Assembly (NCBI RefSeq): GCF_000373965.1
Contig: NZ_KB892863.1
Span: forward strand, 215,991-279,990
Length of the DNA stretch: 64,000 nt
Source: Uliginosibacterium gangwonense DSM 18521
Lineage (GTDB): Bacteria > Pseudomonadota > Gammaproteobacteria > Burkholderiales > Rhodocyclaceae
Direction of reading: 5' to 3'
Shown: piece by piece, positions 24,168-34,160 of the stretch
How positions within the stretch are numbered: the stretch's first letter is position 1
Layout of the letters: each line of letters opens with the position of its first letter
Translations under genes and position numbers: made by a program
The notes under the pieces: model-generated
What the model was told of the DNA's origin: nothing
The model's database searches: none
What the model saw: the letters and a program-made list of their open reading frames with translations, nothing else

Positions 24168-24467
24168 ATGAAATCACTTTGCATACTTGTTCTCGTCACA
24201 ACGTGCGGCGTCATAGGTCTTACGGGATGCGTGGCGACCACCACCCCACGGACGGATGCGCAGTTGGGCGAAGCCTTGAGTCTGATCAAGGCCCAGCAGG
24301 TTCTTGATCCGATGGCTTCGCGCAATACCGCCCCCGTATCTGGGATGGATGGAAAATCCGCAAAAGGTGCCATGGAGCGCTACCATGAAAGCTTCACAAA
24401 ACCATCGGGTGAGCCAAGCACACCTTCATTCATGATTGGCGTAGGTACTGGCACATCTGCAAAATAG
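24168..24467 (+). CDS. Small lipoprotein of the Tad locus (CpaD/RcpB position)
   Basis: The 99-residue protein has a lipoprotein signal with lipobox LTGC (Cys near residue 21), followed by a polar mature part without a known domain (AQLGEALSLIKAQQVLDP...). Its position right after the secretin gene is where other Tad loci carry CpaD/RcpB or a pilotin, which suggests a role in secretin targeting or stability. The sequence alone does not show homology. Confidence 0.7.
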   Translation: MKSLCILVLVTTCGVIGLTGCVATTTPRTDAQLGEALSLIKAQQVLDPMASRNTAPVSGMDGKSAKGAMERYHESFTKPSGEPSTPSFMIGVGTGTSAK

Positions 24468-24483
24468 AGGTAGAGAAGGTCAT

Positions 24484-25755
24484 ATGGCAAACCATCTACA
24501 GGAAAGGCGCAGACAGTGTGGCGCGGTTGCCATCATCGTGGGTTTGGCGATGCTGGTAATGGTGGGCATGGCCGGGCTGGTATTCGATCTTGGGCGCCTG
24601 TATGTCAATCGAAGTGAATTGCAAACGGCTGCGGATGCCTGCGCACTTGCAGCAGCGGCAGAACTGGTTTGCGATACAAGCGTTGCGGGAAGTTGCACCT
24701 CCGCCTATCTTCTGAATGCTGAAAACGCGGGCATGATTACTGCCGCACGCAACAAACGTGATTTCCAATCTATTGACATTACAATCAGTTCCAGTGACGT
24801 AAAATTCAATACGGTATTGGCTCCCAACTCCACCTACCTCTCGCGTACTGGTGGAGCCAGTGCCGCCTCAAAATTTGCGATGTGTACGGCACACGCGACC
24901 GGGATCGTCCCCTGGTTTATGGGCGCTTTAGGGGCTGGTGCTTCCAACGTTCAGGCTTATGCCGTGGCTACAATCGGCTCTGCCCAAAGTTTTTGCAATG
25001 CAGCCCCCGTTGGTGTTTGCATGAAGCCTGCTTCTTCTGCTCCAAACTATGGTTATAGCCTGGGTGAATGGATTAGTTCCAACTTCACCTCCAATGGCAA
25101 CAACGACAATGTGACAGGAGGGTTTAAGTGGGTTGACTTTACCCCCAATGCAGGGGGAAACAATGAAATCCGCGACCAGTTGGCAGGAAGCGGTTCGGTG
25201 TGTGGCATCCAGATTGGCAGCAATGTGCAACAACCTGGTGCGCAACAAGGCGCAAAGTCTGCTTACAACACTCGTTTCGGCCTGTACCCAAATGGAGCGA
25301 ACGCCTATACCCCCGCGACGGCACCGCCGGATCGCACCGGCTACGCGTATCCGAACAAGGTGCCCGGAAGCCCGGTGATTGGCATTGGCACCAGCGCAAT
25401 GAGCGATTACATCAGTCGGCAACAGAGCAATACGCCATTCATTAGTGCACAGTATGGCGTCTCCGGGCCTGGGGGAAACATTTCTGGCAACGTCTCACCA
25501 GCAAGTGACTACAAAAATTATGGTGCCGAGCGGCGCTTGCTGACTGTGCCCATTGTAGATTGCAGTGCCGGTAATACCGTACCTATTGTCGATATGGGGT
25601 GTGTGTTAATGCTTAATCCCATGTCAAACGGTGCAAATGGAACAATTTATTTGGAATATCGTGGAAACGCTGCTTCGCCTGGTAGCCCTTGTAGAAGCAG
25701 CGGAGTTCCAGGTAGTGGTGGTTCGGGGCCATTGGTTCCTACGCTTGTACAGTGA
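24484..25755 (+). CDS. tadG: TadG-like pilus assembly protein
   Basis: The 423-residue protein begins with the TadG-type N-terminal module: RRRQCGAVAIIVGLAMLVMVGMAGLVFDLGRLYVNRSELQTAADACALAAAAEL, one membrane helix followed by an Ala-rich amphipathic helix. The long periplasmic part is rich in Gly, Ser, Asn and Pro and contains several Cys, probably disulfide-bonded. No clear von Willebrand A motif (DxSxS) is seen. The family is known as an accessory pilus-locus protein that may anchor or gate the fibre. The tadE-like gene follows 9 bp downstream. Confidence 0.85.
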   Translation: MANHLQERRRQCGAVAIIVGLAMLVMVGMAGLVFDLGRLYVNRSELQTAADACALAAAAELVCDTSVAGSCTSAYLLNAENAGMITAARNKRDFQSIDITISSSDVKFNTVLAPNSTYLSRTGGASAASKFAMCTAHATGIVPWFMGALGAGASNVQAYAVATIGSAQSFCNAAPVGVCMKPASSAPNYGYSLGEWISSNFTSNGNNDNVTGGFKWVDFTPNAGGNNEIRDQLAGSGSVCGIQIGSNVQQPGAQQGAKSAYNTRFGLYPNGANAYTPATAPPDRTGYAYPNKVPGSPVIGIGTSAMSDYISRQQSNTPFISAQYGVSGPGGNISGNVSPASDYKNYGAERRLLTVPIVDCSAGNTVPIVDMGCVLMLNPMSNGANGTIYLEYRGNAASPGSPCRSSGVPGSGGSGPLVPTLVQ

Positions 25756-25764
25756 GGAGTGATC

Positions 25765-26217
25765 ATGCTGAAACCACACTATGAACGTGGTGCAGCGGTG
25801 GTGGAGTTTGCAATCTTGCTCCCTCTGCTGCTCGTCATGGCTTTTGGCATTACCGAATACGGTAGGGCCATCTACCAATATGACACACTGACCAAATCGG
25901 TGCGTAGCGCTTCGCGTTATCTAAGCCAATATGCGCCAGGTGATGCAGGCAGTATTGGCGCTGCGCAGTGCTTGGCACTATATGGTAATACAGGCTGTAC
26001 AGGAACCGTGGTGGTGCCAGGGCTTACCGCATCAATGATCTCTGTGTGTGATTCGGTGAGTTGCGCAGGTTCGAATCTGAATCAGCAGACGGGCAGCGGA
26101 ACGGTGAATCTGGTTACCGTGACGATCAGCGGATATCACTTCAACTCGTTGGTGCCGTTATTGTTATCAAGTATTACATTTGGAAGTATCAGTGCAACGA
26201 TGAGGCAAGTGTTATGA
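25765..26217 (+). CDS. tadE: TadE-like minor pilin (pseudopilin)
   Basis: The 150-residue protein has the TadE motif ERGAAVVEFAILLPLLLVMAFGITEYGRAIYQYD near its N-terminus, with Glu at +5 after the processing Gly. It is a likely substrate of TadV. The rest is a small periplasmic domain with four Cys. The start at 25765 is chosen because AGGAG lies 5 bp upstream; a GTG two codons earlier is less likely. The stop overlaps the next gene (ATGA). Confidence 0.87.
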   Translation: MLKPHYERGAAVVEFAILLPLLLVMAFGITEYGRAIYQYDTLTKSVRSASRYLSQYAPGDAGSIGAAQCLALYGNTGCTGTVVVPGLTASMISVCDSVSCAGSNLNQQTGSGTVNLVTVTISGYHFNSLVPLLLSSITFGSISATMRQVL

Positions 26218-26663
26218 AAAACCATGCACCCAATTTCAGGCGCCATGTCGGTGGCGCAGCGGTGATTGAGTTTGCCCTGGTTGCCAGCCTCTTCTTTATG
26301 CTGATGATTGGTATCATCGAATTAGCACGGGTGATGTTCTATTGGAACACCGCAACAGAGCTGACCCGGATGGGCGCACGCATTGCTGCAGTATGTGATA
26401 TCGACGCGGGTGTCGTTGCCGACAAGGTCTCTGGCTTTTACCCATTGATTCCGCGAGACAAAGTGCAACTCAGTTATTCTCCGCAAGGTTGCAATCTTAG
26501 TTCCTGTGCGGAAGTCACCGTTAGCGTTGCCTCAGGCGTTGCGATCAACACCATGATTCCGTTTTTGTCACTCAACCTGAGTTTGCCGGAATTTAGAACG
26601 ACGCTGCCACGGGAAAGTCTGCAAAGTACATTTGGTGGAGTGGCAAATCCAGTATGTAGTTAA
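26214..26663 (+). CDS. tadF: TadF/TadE-like minor pilin
   Basis: The 149-residue protein begins MKNHAPNFRRHVGGAAVIEFALVASLFFMLMIGIIELARVMFYWN, again a processing Gly and Glu +5 followed by a helix. The C-terminal domain has several Cys (AVCDID, QGCNLSSCAEV, NPVCS). The start forms an ATGA overlap with the preceding tadE-like gene, so the two are translationally coupled. TadE and TadF are paralogous; the label TadF follows from gene order. Confidence 0.84.
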   Translation: MKNHAPNFRRHVGGAAVIEFALVASLFFMLMIGIIELARVMFYWNTATELTRMGARIAAVCDIDAGVVADKVSGFYPLIPRDKVQLSYSPQGCNLSSCAEVTVSVASGVAINTMIPFLSLNLSLPEFRTTLPRESLQSTFGGVANPVCS

Positions 26664-26710
26664 TCTGTCGATACAGGCTTACGTTGTTTAGCTAGGAAAT
26701 AGAACCTCTT

Positions 26711-27874
26711 ATGAGAATAAAAATTCTCTCCGATAACAATGAACGGTTTAACAAAATCCGCTTGGCCGTTCTTGATCAGGATTCTTCCGCTGAAGTTTCG
26801 GGAGGGCTTTGGCATGTTGATGAGTTACCTGCTTTCATAGATGGTTCCGGCCCCGATGTCTTGATTGTTGATGGTGCAACAGCAAAGGATATGCCTGCTT
26901 TGGAAGCCTTGGGTCAGCGACGCCCAGATCTTGAGCTTGTGCTGATCTCAGAAGAAGTTTCGGCTGATTTCCTGATGCGCGCTATGCGCGCAGGTGTGCG
27001 CGAAGTGATTCCGACTTCAATGGTCAAAGACAGCTTACAGGAGGCCATTGGTCGTATCCAGCTCAAGCGTTCTCAGATGCAGAGTACGCGTAGCGATGGT
27101 AAGGTTCTGTCATTTCTCTCCTGCAAAGGTGGGAGTGGAGCTACCTTTATCGCAGCGAACCTTGCCTATTCACTGGCTGCCGGGCAGGGGAAACGGGTGG
27201 CGTTGATTGATTTGAATCTGCAGTTTGGGGATGCCGCGATGTTTGTGTCAGACCAGCGGCCACCAAGCAATATTGCAGAGGTATGTCGTGAGATCCGTCG
27301 TTTGGATGCTTCTTTTCTCCGCGCAGCCATGCTTGAGGTAACACCTGATTTCCATGTGTTGGCGGCACCTGATGATCCTTCGCATGCGCCAGATGTAAAA
27401 GCTGAACATGTTGAGTCGATTATTCGTCTTGCCTGTAGAAATTATGATTTTGTCGTTGTAGATGTGGCTCGCTCGCTGGATGCATTGAGTCTCCAGGCGC
27501 TGGATATGTCCGATATGATTTTTATGGTGGCTCAGCTAACACTGCCATTTGTTCGAGATAGCAAACGTTTGATCAATATTTTCCATTCATTGGAATATCC
27601 ATCAAGCCGCATTCGACTGGTCGTAAATCGCTATGTCAAAGGAGGGGAAATAACTTTAGCTGACCTGGAGAGAACAGTTGGGCAAAAGGTCTTCAAAAGT
27701 GTCCCCAATAGTTATATGGCTGCAGCCTCTTCAGTCAATCTTGGAATTCCAATTGTCAAGGGGCAACGGACTGATTCGATCAGCAAAGCTTTGATTGAAT
27801 TAGCTCAAGATCTTGGTCAAAGGACAGAAGTGAGATCTGAGCGGAGTGGATGGCTATCACACATTTTTTCATGA
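26711..27874 (+). CDS. tadZ: TadZ/CpaE pilus localisation ATPase
   Basis: The 387-residue protein has an N-terminal receiver-like domain (about 1-115, DVLIVDGATA, MRAMRAGVREVIP) without an obvious phosphorylation pocket. A MinD/ParA-like ATPase domain follows, with a deviant Walker A (SCKGGSGATFIAANLA) and the Walker B-type VVVDVAR. It places the Tad machine at a cell site, often a pole. The gene is 47 bp after the tadF-like gene. Confidence 0.92.
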   Translation: MRIKILSDNNERFNKIRLAVLDQDSSAEVSGGLWHVDELPAFIDGSGPDVLIVDGATAKDMPALEALGQRRPDLELVLISEEVSADFLMRAMRAGVREVIPTSMVKDSLQEAIGRIQLKRSQMQSTRSDGKVLSFLSCKGGSGATFIAANLAYSLAAGQGKRVALIDLNLQFGDAAMFVSDQRPPSNIAEVCREIRRLDASFLRAAMLEVTPDFHVLAAPDDPSHAPDVKAEHVESIIRLACRNYDFVVVDVARSLDALSLQALDMSDMIFMVAQLTLPFVRDSKRLINIFHSLEYPSSRIRLVVNRYVKGGEITLADLERTVGQKVFKSVPNSYMAAASSVNLGIPIVKGQRTDSISKALIELAQDLGQRTEVRSERSGWLSHIFS

Positions 27875-27960
27875 GTAGATGCTATAAATATATTATAGAT
27901 GTGTGGAGTGTAGTTAAGCGTTCGTGACATGTTCGGTCACAAGTAAGTTCTAGAACACGA

Positions 27961-29346
27961 ATGAAGATGGAGGTCGACGTGTCACTCAGAGAACGGCTCG
28001 AATCGGTCAACAGTACAAGTACAACCCCCAGTGCTGAGGCCGCTACCTCAAGGACGGCGATTGCACGTAGTAATCAGGCCTATCAGGAACTAAAAAGCCA
28101 TTTGCATAAGGTCCTTCTTGATCGCATTGATTTGGAAGCGATGGAGAAGCTGACTCCTGACCGCTTGCTTGCAGAACTGCGTAGCATGGTCGAGAGCTTA
28201 CTGCAAGCGGAGAATATTGTCGTCAACGAAATAGAGCGACGTAGCTTGGTGCGGGATATCCAGTACGAGATGATGGGGTTGGGACCATTGGAGCCGTTGC
28301 TCTCCGATAACACGGTATCGGATATTCTTGTCAACAATGCTCACCAAGTGTATGTGGAAAGGGCAGGGCGGATTGAGCTGACAGATGTGACCTTTGTCAA
28401 TGATGCACATTTGATGAAGATCATCGATAAGATTGTCTCCAGGGTTGGACGGCGCATTGATGAATCCAGCCCGATGGTTGATGCACGATTACCGGATGGT
28501 TCACGGGTTAATGCCATCGTCCCGCCTCTTGCGCTAGATGGTCCGGTTTTATCCATACGGCGGTTTGCTTCAATACCGCTGACCATGAATAACTTGGTGG
28601 AATATAAGACGCTGGTGCCAGAGATGGCTGAATTACTTGCGGGGCTAACTCGTGCAAAAATCAACATTTTGATCTCGGGTGGCACAGGGAGTGGCAAGAC
28701 AACCTTGTTGAACATTCTTTCAAGTTATATACCTGATAACGAACGAATTATTACGATTGAGGATGCTGCAGAATTGCAGCTACAGCAACCGCATGTTGTT
28801 CGCCTGGAAACTCGACCTTCAAATATTGAAGGCAAGGGTGAGGTTACGCAAAGAGCATTAGTCAGAAACTCTCTTCGCATGAGACCAGATCGGATTATTC
28901 TTGGCGAAGTGCGGGGAGCAGAAGCATTCGATATGCTGCAAGCCATGAATACCGGACATGAGGGGTCCATGAGCACAGTTCATGCCAACTCGAGCCGTGA
29001 CGCATTAATGCGTCTGGAGAACATGTTGGGGATGGCCGGGCTGAACTCAACGCCAAAGGTGATGCGTGCACAAATAGCTTCAGCAATCAATATTGTGGTG
29101 CAGGTTGCCAGGCTGTCTGATGGGAAACGTAAGGTCATTGGTCTGCAGGAGGTCACCGGTATGGAAGGTGACATGATCACGATGCAGGAGATATTCAGTT
29201 TCCGCCAAACGGGCGTTTCAGAAACGGGTGTTGTCCAGGGATATTTTTCAGCAAGTGGTGTACGCCCTAAATTTGGCGAACGACTGCGTGCGCATGGCAT
29301 TTTGCTTGCCGACTCGTTGTTTGACCCCAGTCGTCGCTATGAATAA
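27961..29346 (+). CDS. tadA: TadA/CpaF pilus assembly ATPase
   Basis: The 461-residue cytoplasmic secretion ATPase powers Flp pilin polymerisation. It has the N-terminal helical domain ([28 protein letters not shown]), Walker [10 protein letters not shown] (near 240-247), the Asp/Glu boxes, [25 protein letters not shown] (Walker B and His box region) and the C-terminal domain. Its length is typical of the family. An alternative ATG two codons in does not affect the call. Confidence 0.96.
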   Translation: MKMEVDVSLRERLESVNSTSTTPSAEAATSRTAIARSNQAYQELKSHLHKVLLDRIDLEAMEKLTPDRLLAELRSMVESLLQAENIVVNEIERRSLVRDIQYEMMGLGPLEPLLSDNTVSDILVNNAHQVYVERAGRIELTDVTFVNDAHLMKIIDKIVSRVGRRIDESSPMVDARLPDGSRVNAIVPPLALDGPVLSIRRFASIPLTMNNLVEYKTLVPEMAELLAGLTRAKINILISGGTGSGKTTLLNILSSYIPDNERIITIEDAAELQLQQPHVVRLETRPSNIEGKGEVTQRALVRNSLRMRPDRIILGEVRGAEAFDMLQAMNTGHEGSMSTVHANSSRDALMRLENMLGMAGLNSTPKVMRAQIASAINIVVQVARLSDGKRKVIGLQEVTGMEGDMITMQEIFSFRQTGVSETGVVQGYFSASGVRPKFGERLRAHGILLADSLFDPSRRYE

Positions 29347-29371
29347 GATCGCAAATTGATGAGGAGGGCGG

Positions 29372-30352
29372 ATGATGGTTGATGTTGTCTTCCTGATGTT
29401 TAGCGTTGCTGTTTTCATTGCGGTTGTCGTTGGGCTTGAAGGCGGCTTTTTATGGTGGAACTCCACGCGAGGCCCAGAGGCGCGTCGCATTGAACGTCGC
29501 TTGCGGGCCGCTTCGGCTGGAACTCATGGACAAATCCAGCTGTCGATACTCAAGCAGCGTGTGCTAAGCGAGTCTGCTGGCCTGGAGCGGCTATTATTGC
29601 TCCTGCCTAGAATTCATCGTCTTGATCGGGTATTGGTTCAATCTGGATTATCTCTTTCGGTAGGGGATTTTCTAGGGATATCCTTAATGCTATTTGGGTT
29701 TGGTTTGTTTTCAATGCTATTTATGGGGCGCGGTGTTCCATTTGCCATCTTGCTGGGGATTGGCTTGGCAACCTTGCCGACATGGCATGTGCTTCAATCG
29801 CGTTCGCATCGTTTACTACTGGTTGAAAATCAGTTGCCAGACGCCATTGACATGATAGCGCGCGCGCTACGCGCAGGCCATGCATTTCCAACCGCCCTGC
29901 AAATGGTGGGGGAGGAGATGAGTGCACCGGTTGGTACGGAATTCCGCGTGTTGTTTGATGAGATCAATTACGGTGTTTCGGTGCATGACGCGATGCTCAA
30001 CCTCTTGTCGCGTATACCAAGCACGGACCTGCGGTATCTGGTTGTTGCCGTTTTAATACAGCGCGAAACAGGTGGGAATCTGGCTGAATTGCTGGACAAC
30101 ATCAGTACAATCATTCGCTCACGCATTAGATTGATGGGCGAAGTTCGTACCCTGTCAGCAGAAGGCCGTATGTCTGCCTGGATTCTTTCGTTGCTGCCAT
30201 TTGCTGCGGGTATGACTGTTCATTTGATCAATCCTGGTTTTCTGGAAGTTCTGTGGACGGATCCTTTCGGACTAAGACTAGTTTATGGCGCATTGTCCCT
30301 AATGGCATTTGGGATTTGGTGGATGACCCGTATCATCAAAATTCGGGTGTGA
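29372..30352 (+). CDS. tadB: TadB inner-membrane platform protein
   Basis: The 326-residue protein belongs to the GspF/TadB family (T2SSF domain). Membrane spans lie at the N-terminus, at about residues 90-135 and at the C-terminus, with cytoplasmic loops between. Family segments include LPDAIDMIARALRAGHAFPTAL and VAVLIQRETGGNLAELLDNIS. With TadC it forms the platform on which TadA acts. GAGGAGGG precedes the start; a second ATG follows at once. Confidence 0.93.
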   Translation: MMVDVVFLMFSVAVFIAVVVGLEGGFLWWNSTRGPEARRIERRLRAASAGTHGQIQLSILKQRVLSESAGLERLLLLLPRIHRLDRVLVQSGLSLSVGDFLGISLMLFGFGLFSMLFMGRGVPFAILLGIGLATLPTWHVLQSRSHRLLLVENQLPDAIDMIARALRAGHAFPTALQMVGEEMSAPVGTEFRVLFDEINYGVSVHDAMLNLLSRIPSTDLRYLVVAVLIQRETGGNLAELLDNISTIIRSRIRLMGEVRTLSAEGRMSAWILSLLPFAAGMTVHLINPGFLEVLWTDPFGLRLVYGALSLMAFGIWWMTRIIKIRV

Positions 30353-30400
30353 TGGAGAGATTTGTCGCCAAACATCAGGCCACTGAAGGAGATTATCATC

Positions 30401-31351
30401 ATGACATATGTACAGATGGCATTTCTTGGTTTGGTGTTTCTTGCCGTATTTGGGCTTGTGGCGTTTTCCTTGAGCCGCCTGTCACCTAAAGCAACAAGCC
30501 AGCGCTTGTCAATTATCAAAGGGGGTAAGCACGAGGTGGGAATGGAGCGCCGTGCAGCAAGTTGGCATGAGCGTTTTTCTCAATTTATGGCCCCATTGAG
30601 CCAGCTCTCCTTGCCAGACGAGGGGTGGGAGACATCTGGAATCCGCACTCGTTTTCTAAATGCCGGGATACGTAATGCCTCTGCTCCAGTGTTGTATTTT
30701 TGTTCCAAGACATTGTTGGCGTTGGCATTTCCATTGCTGGCCTACCTGGCTTTGGAGTTGGGAACGGGGGATGTGAAAATCAACGTTATATTGACATTCA
30801 TGTTGTGCGTAGCAACTGTTGGTTACTATTTACCAAATTTCATTCTCGGTCGTTTGATTTTTATGCGACAACGAGAGATATTCGAGAGTTTTCCAGATGC
30901 TCTCGATTTAATGACTGTGTGTGTTGAAGCAGGCTTGGGCGTAGATGCTGCGTTGGCCAAGGTGGCCACGGATATTGAGACCAGGAGTGCAACGCTCGGT
31001 GAAGAATTGCGTCTGGTAGGGTTGGAATTGCGGGCTGGCGGTGAGCGTGAGCAGGCTTTGCGCAACTTGGCGGCACGAACTGGGGTAAGCGAAGTAGATT
31101 CTTGGGTGGGAATGTTGGTACAGGCCGACCGTTTTGGAACCAGTATTGCTTCCACTTTACGTATTCACTCAGAAATGCTAAGGACCAAACGGCGTCAGCG
31201 AGCCGAAGAGATGGCTGCAAAGATCGGTTTGAAGCTCCTTTTTCCGTTGATATTCTGCATTTTTCCTTCATTCCTACTGGTACTGTTGGGGCCTGCATTC
31301 ATCCAGATTTACCGCATACTTTTACCTTCCTTGACTGGAGGTGGAAATTGA
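30401..31351 (+). CDS. tadC: TadC inner-membrane platform protein
   Basis: The 316-residue protein is the second T2SSF-type platform subunit: FESFPDALDLMTVCVEAGLGVDAALAKVA and VQADRFGTSIASTLRIHSEMLRTKRRQRAEEMAAKIGLKLLFPLIFCIFPS. The start at 30401 has GAAGGAG 10 bp upstream; a TTG at 30362 is unlikely. The stop overlaps the TTG start of tadD. Confidence 0.93.
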   Translation: MTYVQMAFLGLVFLAVFGLVAFSLSRLSPKATSQRLSIIKGGKHEVGMERRAASWHERFSQFMAPLSQLSLPDEGWETSGIRTRFLNAGIRNASAPVLYFCSKTLLALAFPLLAYLALELGTGDVKINVILTFMLCVATVGYYLPNFILGRLIFMRQREIFESFPDALDLMTVCVEAGLGVDAALAKVATDIETRSATLGEELRLVGLELRAGGEREQALRNLAARTGVSEVDSWVGMLVQADRFGTSIASTLRIHSEMLRTKRRQRAEEMAAKIGLKLLFPLIFCIFPSFLLVLLGPAFIQIYRILLPSLTGGGN

Positions 31352-32490
31352 AAACCTCGAATATGCATCGATTTGAAGGTGGCGACACATCTTTCTTGGC
31401 TACGTATTGCACCGCAAAGTGTTTCAAAGGTGCAGTGTTGTCCAGCATGGCCTTGCTGTTTGCAGGGTGTGAATCGTCCACGCTCAGGCAGAACGAGCTT
31501 GCCTGGAGTGTGGAGTCGGTTGTGCGCGTGGGCTATGAATCCAACTTTCAGCGCGGTGAGCAGTTCTACAAGCTCGGCTTGTATTATGATGGACAAAAGC
31601 GTAGCCCATTAGCGGAGAGTGCTTATCGAAAAGCCATCCACTTCAACCCCGAGCATATGCAGGCGCACAATGCGCTTGGGGTGTTGTTGGCAATGCGGGG
31701 GGCATTCGATGAATCTATTCAGGAGCTTCAAACTGCAGCGCGGTTGGCGCCAGACCAATCATATGTTTTGAGTAACCTCGGATATGCCTATCTGCTCTCA
31801 GGACAAACCAAAGAGGCTGCAAATTGGCTGAATCAGGCCTTGTGGATTGATCCAACGAATGCGAAGGCGGAACAGAACTTTCGCCTGCTTCAGAAAACAG
31901 TGGCAGTACGACGCGAGGCTCCGTCTGTTTGGACGGTACAGCCGAATTCAGCCACTACTAGCATAGGTAAGGAAGATAAGTCGACATCACCACCAGACAA
32001 TGCTTTGACTGTTGGTGTGCCTATGGCTGAGGTTGATAGTGAATCAGTAAAGGAAATCGCTGTTGTCCAATCTACGTTTGGCGCTGACAGCTCTAGAAAA
32101 CGGATAGAAGAGGACGCCAGTTACTCTATTAAGGAAATGGGGGCCGATGCGATAGTGTCGGCATCAGATAAACCGAGAAATTTTAGGCTGGAGATTTCGA
32201 ACGGGATGGGACAGCGAGGTGCGGCCCACAGGGTGAGTGCCATGCTCAGTAGTATAGGAATGAAATCGGTACGCCTGACGGATCAGCGACCCTTTGTGCA
32301 AAAATGGACGCAGGTTCAATATTCAGAAGGTTATCAACAAGATGCGATGACGCTTGCGGCTCATCTTGGAGCAAGTACCATGTCAATATCGTCTTTACAT
32401 CAGATGCACCGGGTACATATTAGAGTTGTACTTGGGAAAGATATTGGCAAAGTGCTCGCGGTGGGTTTTAGAATGCCTACCCATATGTAG
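31348..32490 (+). CDS. tadD: TadD-like TPR lipoprotein fused to a LytR_C domain
   Basis: The 380-residue lipoprotein has an N-terminal signal with lipobox LLFAGC (Cys near 40). TPR repeats (about 75-185, YDGQKRSPLAESAYRKAIHFNPEH and two more) and a low-complexity linker follow. A C-terminal LytR_C-type domain (about 290-380) contains EISNGMGQRGAAHRVSAML. I chose the TTG at 31348 because GGAGG lies 6 bp upstream and it overlaps the tadC stop (TTGA); an ATG at 31363 is the alternative. TPR proteins of this kind help secretin assembly. The LytR_C fusion suggests contact with cell wall or pilus proteins. It is the last gene of the Tad operon. Confidence 0.85.
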   Translation: MKTSNMHRFEGGDTSFLATYCTAKCFKGAVLSSMALLFAGCESSTLRQNELAWSVESVVRVGYESNFQRGEQFYKLGLYYDGQKRSPLAESAYRKAIHFNPEHMQAHNALGVLLAMRGAFDESIQELQTAARLAPDQSYVLSNLGYAYLLSGQTKEAANWLNQALWIDPTNAKAEQNFRLLQKTVAVRREAPSVWTVQPNSATTSIGKEDKSTSPPDNALTVGVPMAEVDSESVKEIAVVQSTFGADSSRKRIEEDASYSIKEMGADAIVSASDKPRNFRLEISNGMGQRGAAHRVSAMLSSIGMKSVRLTDQRPFVQKWTQVQYSEGYQQDAMTLAAHLGASTMSISSLHQMHRVHIRVVLGKDIGKVLAVGFRMPTHM

Positions 32491-32629
32491 ACAGCACTAA
32501 ACCCCAACAAATTTGCATACTTAGAGGTGGATGGTGGCGTCACATCCACTTGTAACCTGCGCTTGCGTTGTTGAGATTCACCCTTATGCCTTGGCTATGG
32601 ATAAGCCACTTTGCATTACACACGCGCAG

Positions 32630-32658
32630 CCAAGAGGAACGGTTATCGTTCCTCTTGG
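32630..32658. terminator. Perfect 12-bp hairpin between tadD and the convergent lipase-like gene
   Basis: CCAAGAGGAACG (32630-32641) and CGTTCCTCTTGG (32647-32658) pair perfectly around GTTAT. The hairpin lies in the 256-bp gap between convergent genes, so it could end transcription from both sides. There is no T-run on either side, so its efficiency as an intrinsic terminator is uncertain. Nothing else was found in the gap. Confidence 0.6.
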
Positions 32659-32746
32659 TCGTATGTCGCTCTTATGTGAAAGCAAAACTAAATCTCGCCC
32701 AGTCCTTTGGGAAAGCGGCAACCTTGGATACGCACTTGCAAGGACG

Positions 32747-34120
32747 CTATGAGACGAAATGCGTCACTAAATAGTTTTTTGTCCTCTCCTGCCCGAAGAA
32801 ATTGGTATGCCAAACCTTACCCTGTTTTTCATTTGGCGTACCAAATTCCAGCAGATCTGCCGCCGAAATCGTAGGGTTGGTTGAAGCAACGCCATCATAG
32901 GGGACGACCAGATCGTTGTCGATCTTCATGAGTAACTTGTCTAAAAGCACTCCCATCTCCAGAAGAATCGAGTGCGCATAATCGAAATCTGCACGAACAC
33001 CAAATACATTCTTTGGATTCATGAGGTTCTTGATCTGGTTGAGATCCTTGACCAAACTGGAGGTCGTGGCGAGTTGCTGCACGCTGGGTAAGTTGAATGC
33101 CGATGACACGAGAACTCGGGCTAAGCCGACCACGACGTTCAACGCAAAACATGGTGATTTCGATGCCAGTAACGCGGCAATGTTCAAAAATTTACGGATT
33201 TCATCGGGATTGGCCAGCGGCGACCCCTGGTTGGCTGCTGCGACAAAACACACTTTCCCAATATCCTTCACTTTACCGTTACGCTTGCTCACGATTTTGT
33301 GCAAGTCGAGATGGTCCAACTTGTCTGTTGTGCTGGGATTTGCACATAATGCACGCGTAATCAGTCCCCCACGACTATGACAAACCAGATCCACCGTCCA
33401 GTTTGCGCCCAGTGGGATCTTGTCTAGCAGATCCAGCGCATTCTCAAGCGGCGTCTTGCTGATTGTCCAGTGATCGTAACCAAACGCATGGCCGTTATAC
33501 GCCTTGATCAACTTTTGCATGGTGGCGTCATCTTGATCTGGCTTTCCAAGATCAGAGAATGCCCCTGCAATGGAACTGAATATCCCGTGTATGAAGATCA
33601 AAACGCGTTGCCCTTGTGCTTGATCTAATTGTTGTGGTGTTGCGGGGGTTTCGTACCCGTTGCTCAGCGCAATAAAACTTTCGGTTTTATTTGCGGCCTC
33701 GACGGTACGGGCGATCGCCCAGATGACATCTGTTGGTAGATTTTTCGTAATCTTCAACGCGGCACGTCCGACCCATTTTTCAGCATCCGCAACAGCGGCA
33801 CCAAGTTGATGGGGCGCAATAAATCCGAACCTTTTTACGATGTCGGCATTCTTGTTCTGTTCGTGGTGTGGCGTGTCGTATTCGGGGAAGACGAATTGAA
33901 TCACACCGCTTTCCGAATGTTGAATGACCAGTAGATCAGCATCTGCCGTAGCAGGTGCGGTGGCCTTCAATGCAAATCCGAATTCCTTAGTCACCGGATG
34001 GATTGTATCCGTTAAAGAGAAATCACTACTGAGCCATTCTCCATTGGCACCTGCAAGACTCAGTGCTTGCTCTAACTCAGCTGACTTGTCCGCAGTGAGC
34101 GTAACGGCTTGAGCGTTCAT
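32747..34120 (-). CDS. Lipase-like alpha/beta hydrolase (DUF7379-like), function unknown
   Basis: The 457-residue protein has no signal peptide. An N-terminal domain of about 165 residues (with the hydrophobic LLVIQHSESGVIQFVF) precedes an alpha/beta hydrolase fold. The latter shows LIFIHGIFS (oxyanion region, 174-182), the nucleophile elbow CHSRGG (Ser249), a likely Asp in NDLVVPYDG and a likely His in VWHTNFFGQ. Similar hydrolases are known beside CHAT/caspase-like proteins and in bacterial effector or defence contexts. No partner gene is present here apart from a broken small gene upstream. It is isolated on the minus strand between two plus-strand regions and flanked by a transposase fragment, which suggests acquisition by transfer. 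The substrate is unknown. Confidence 0.72.
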   Translation of the reverse strand: MNAQAVTLTADKSAELEQALSLAGANGEWLSSDFSLTDTIHPVTKEFGFALKATAPATADADLLVIQHSESGVIQFVFPEYDTPHHEQNKNADIVKRFGFIAPHQLGAAVADAEKWVGRAALKITKNLPTDVIWAIARTVEAANKTESFIALSNGYETPATPQQLDQAQGQRVLIFIHGIFSSIAGAFSDLGKPDQDDATMQKLIKAYNGHAFGYDHWTISKTPLENALDLLDKIPLGANWTVDLVCHSRGGLITRALCANPSTTDKLDHLDLHKIVSKRNGKVKDIGKVCFVAAANQGSPLANPDEIRKFLNIAALLASKSPCFALNVVVGLARVLVSSAFNLPSVQQLATTSSLVKDLNQIKNLMNPKNVFGVRADFDYAHSILLEMGVLLDKLLMKIDNDLVVPYDGVASTNPTISAADLLEFGTPNEKQGKVWHTNFFGQERTKNYLVTHFVS

Positions 34121-34160
34121 TGTTTACACCTCTCAGAAGAACCAAGTAGTTGAGGATTGT

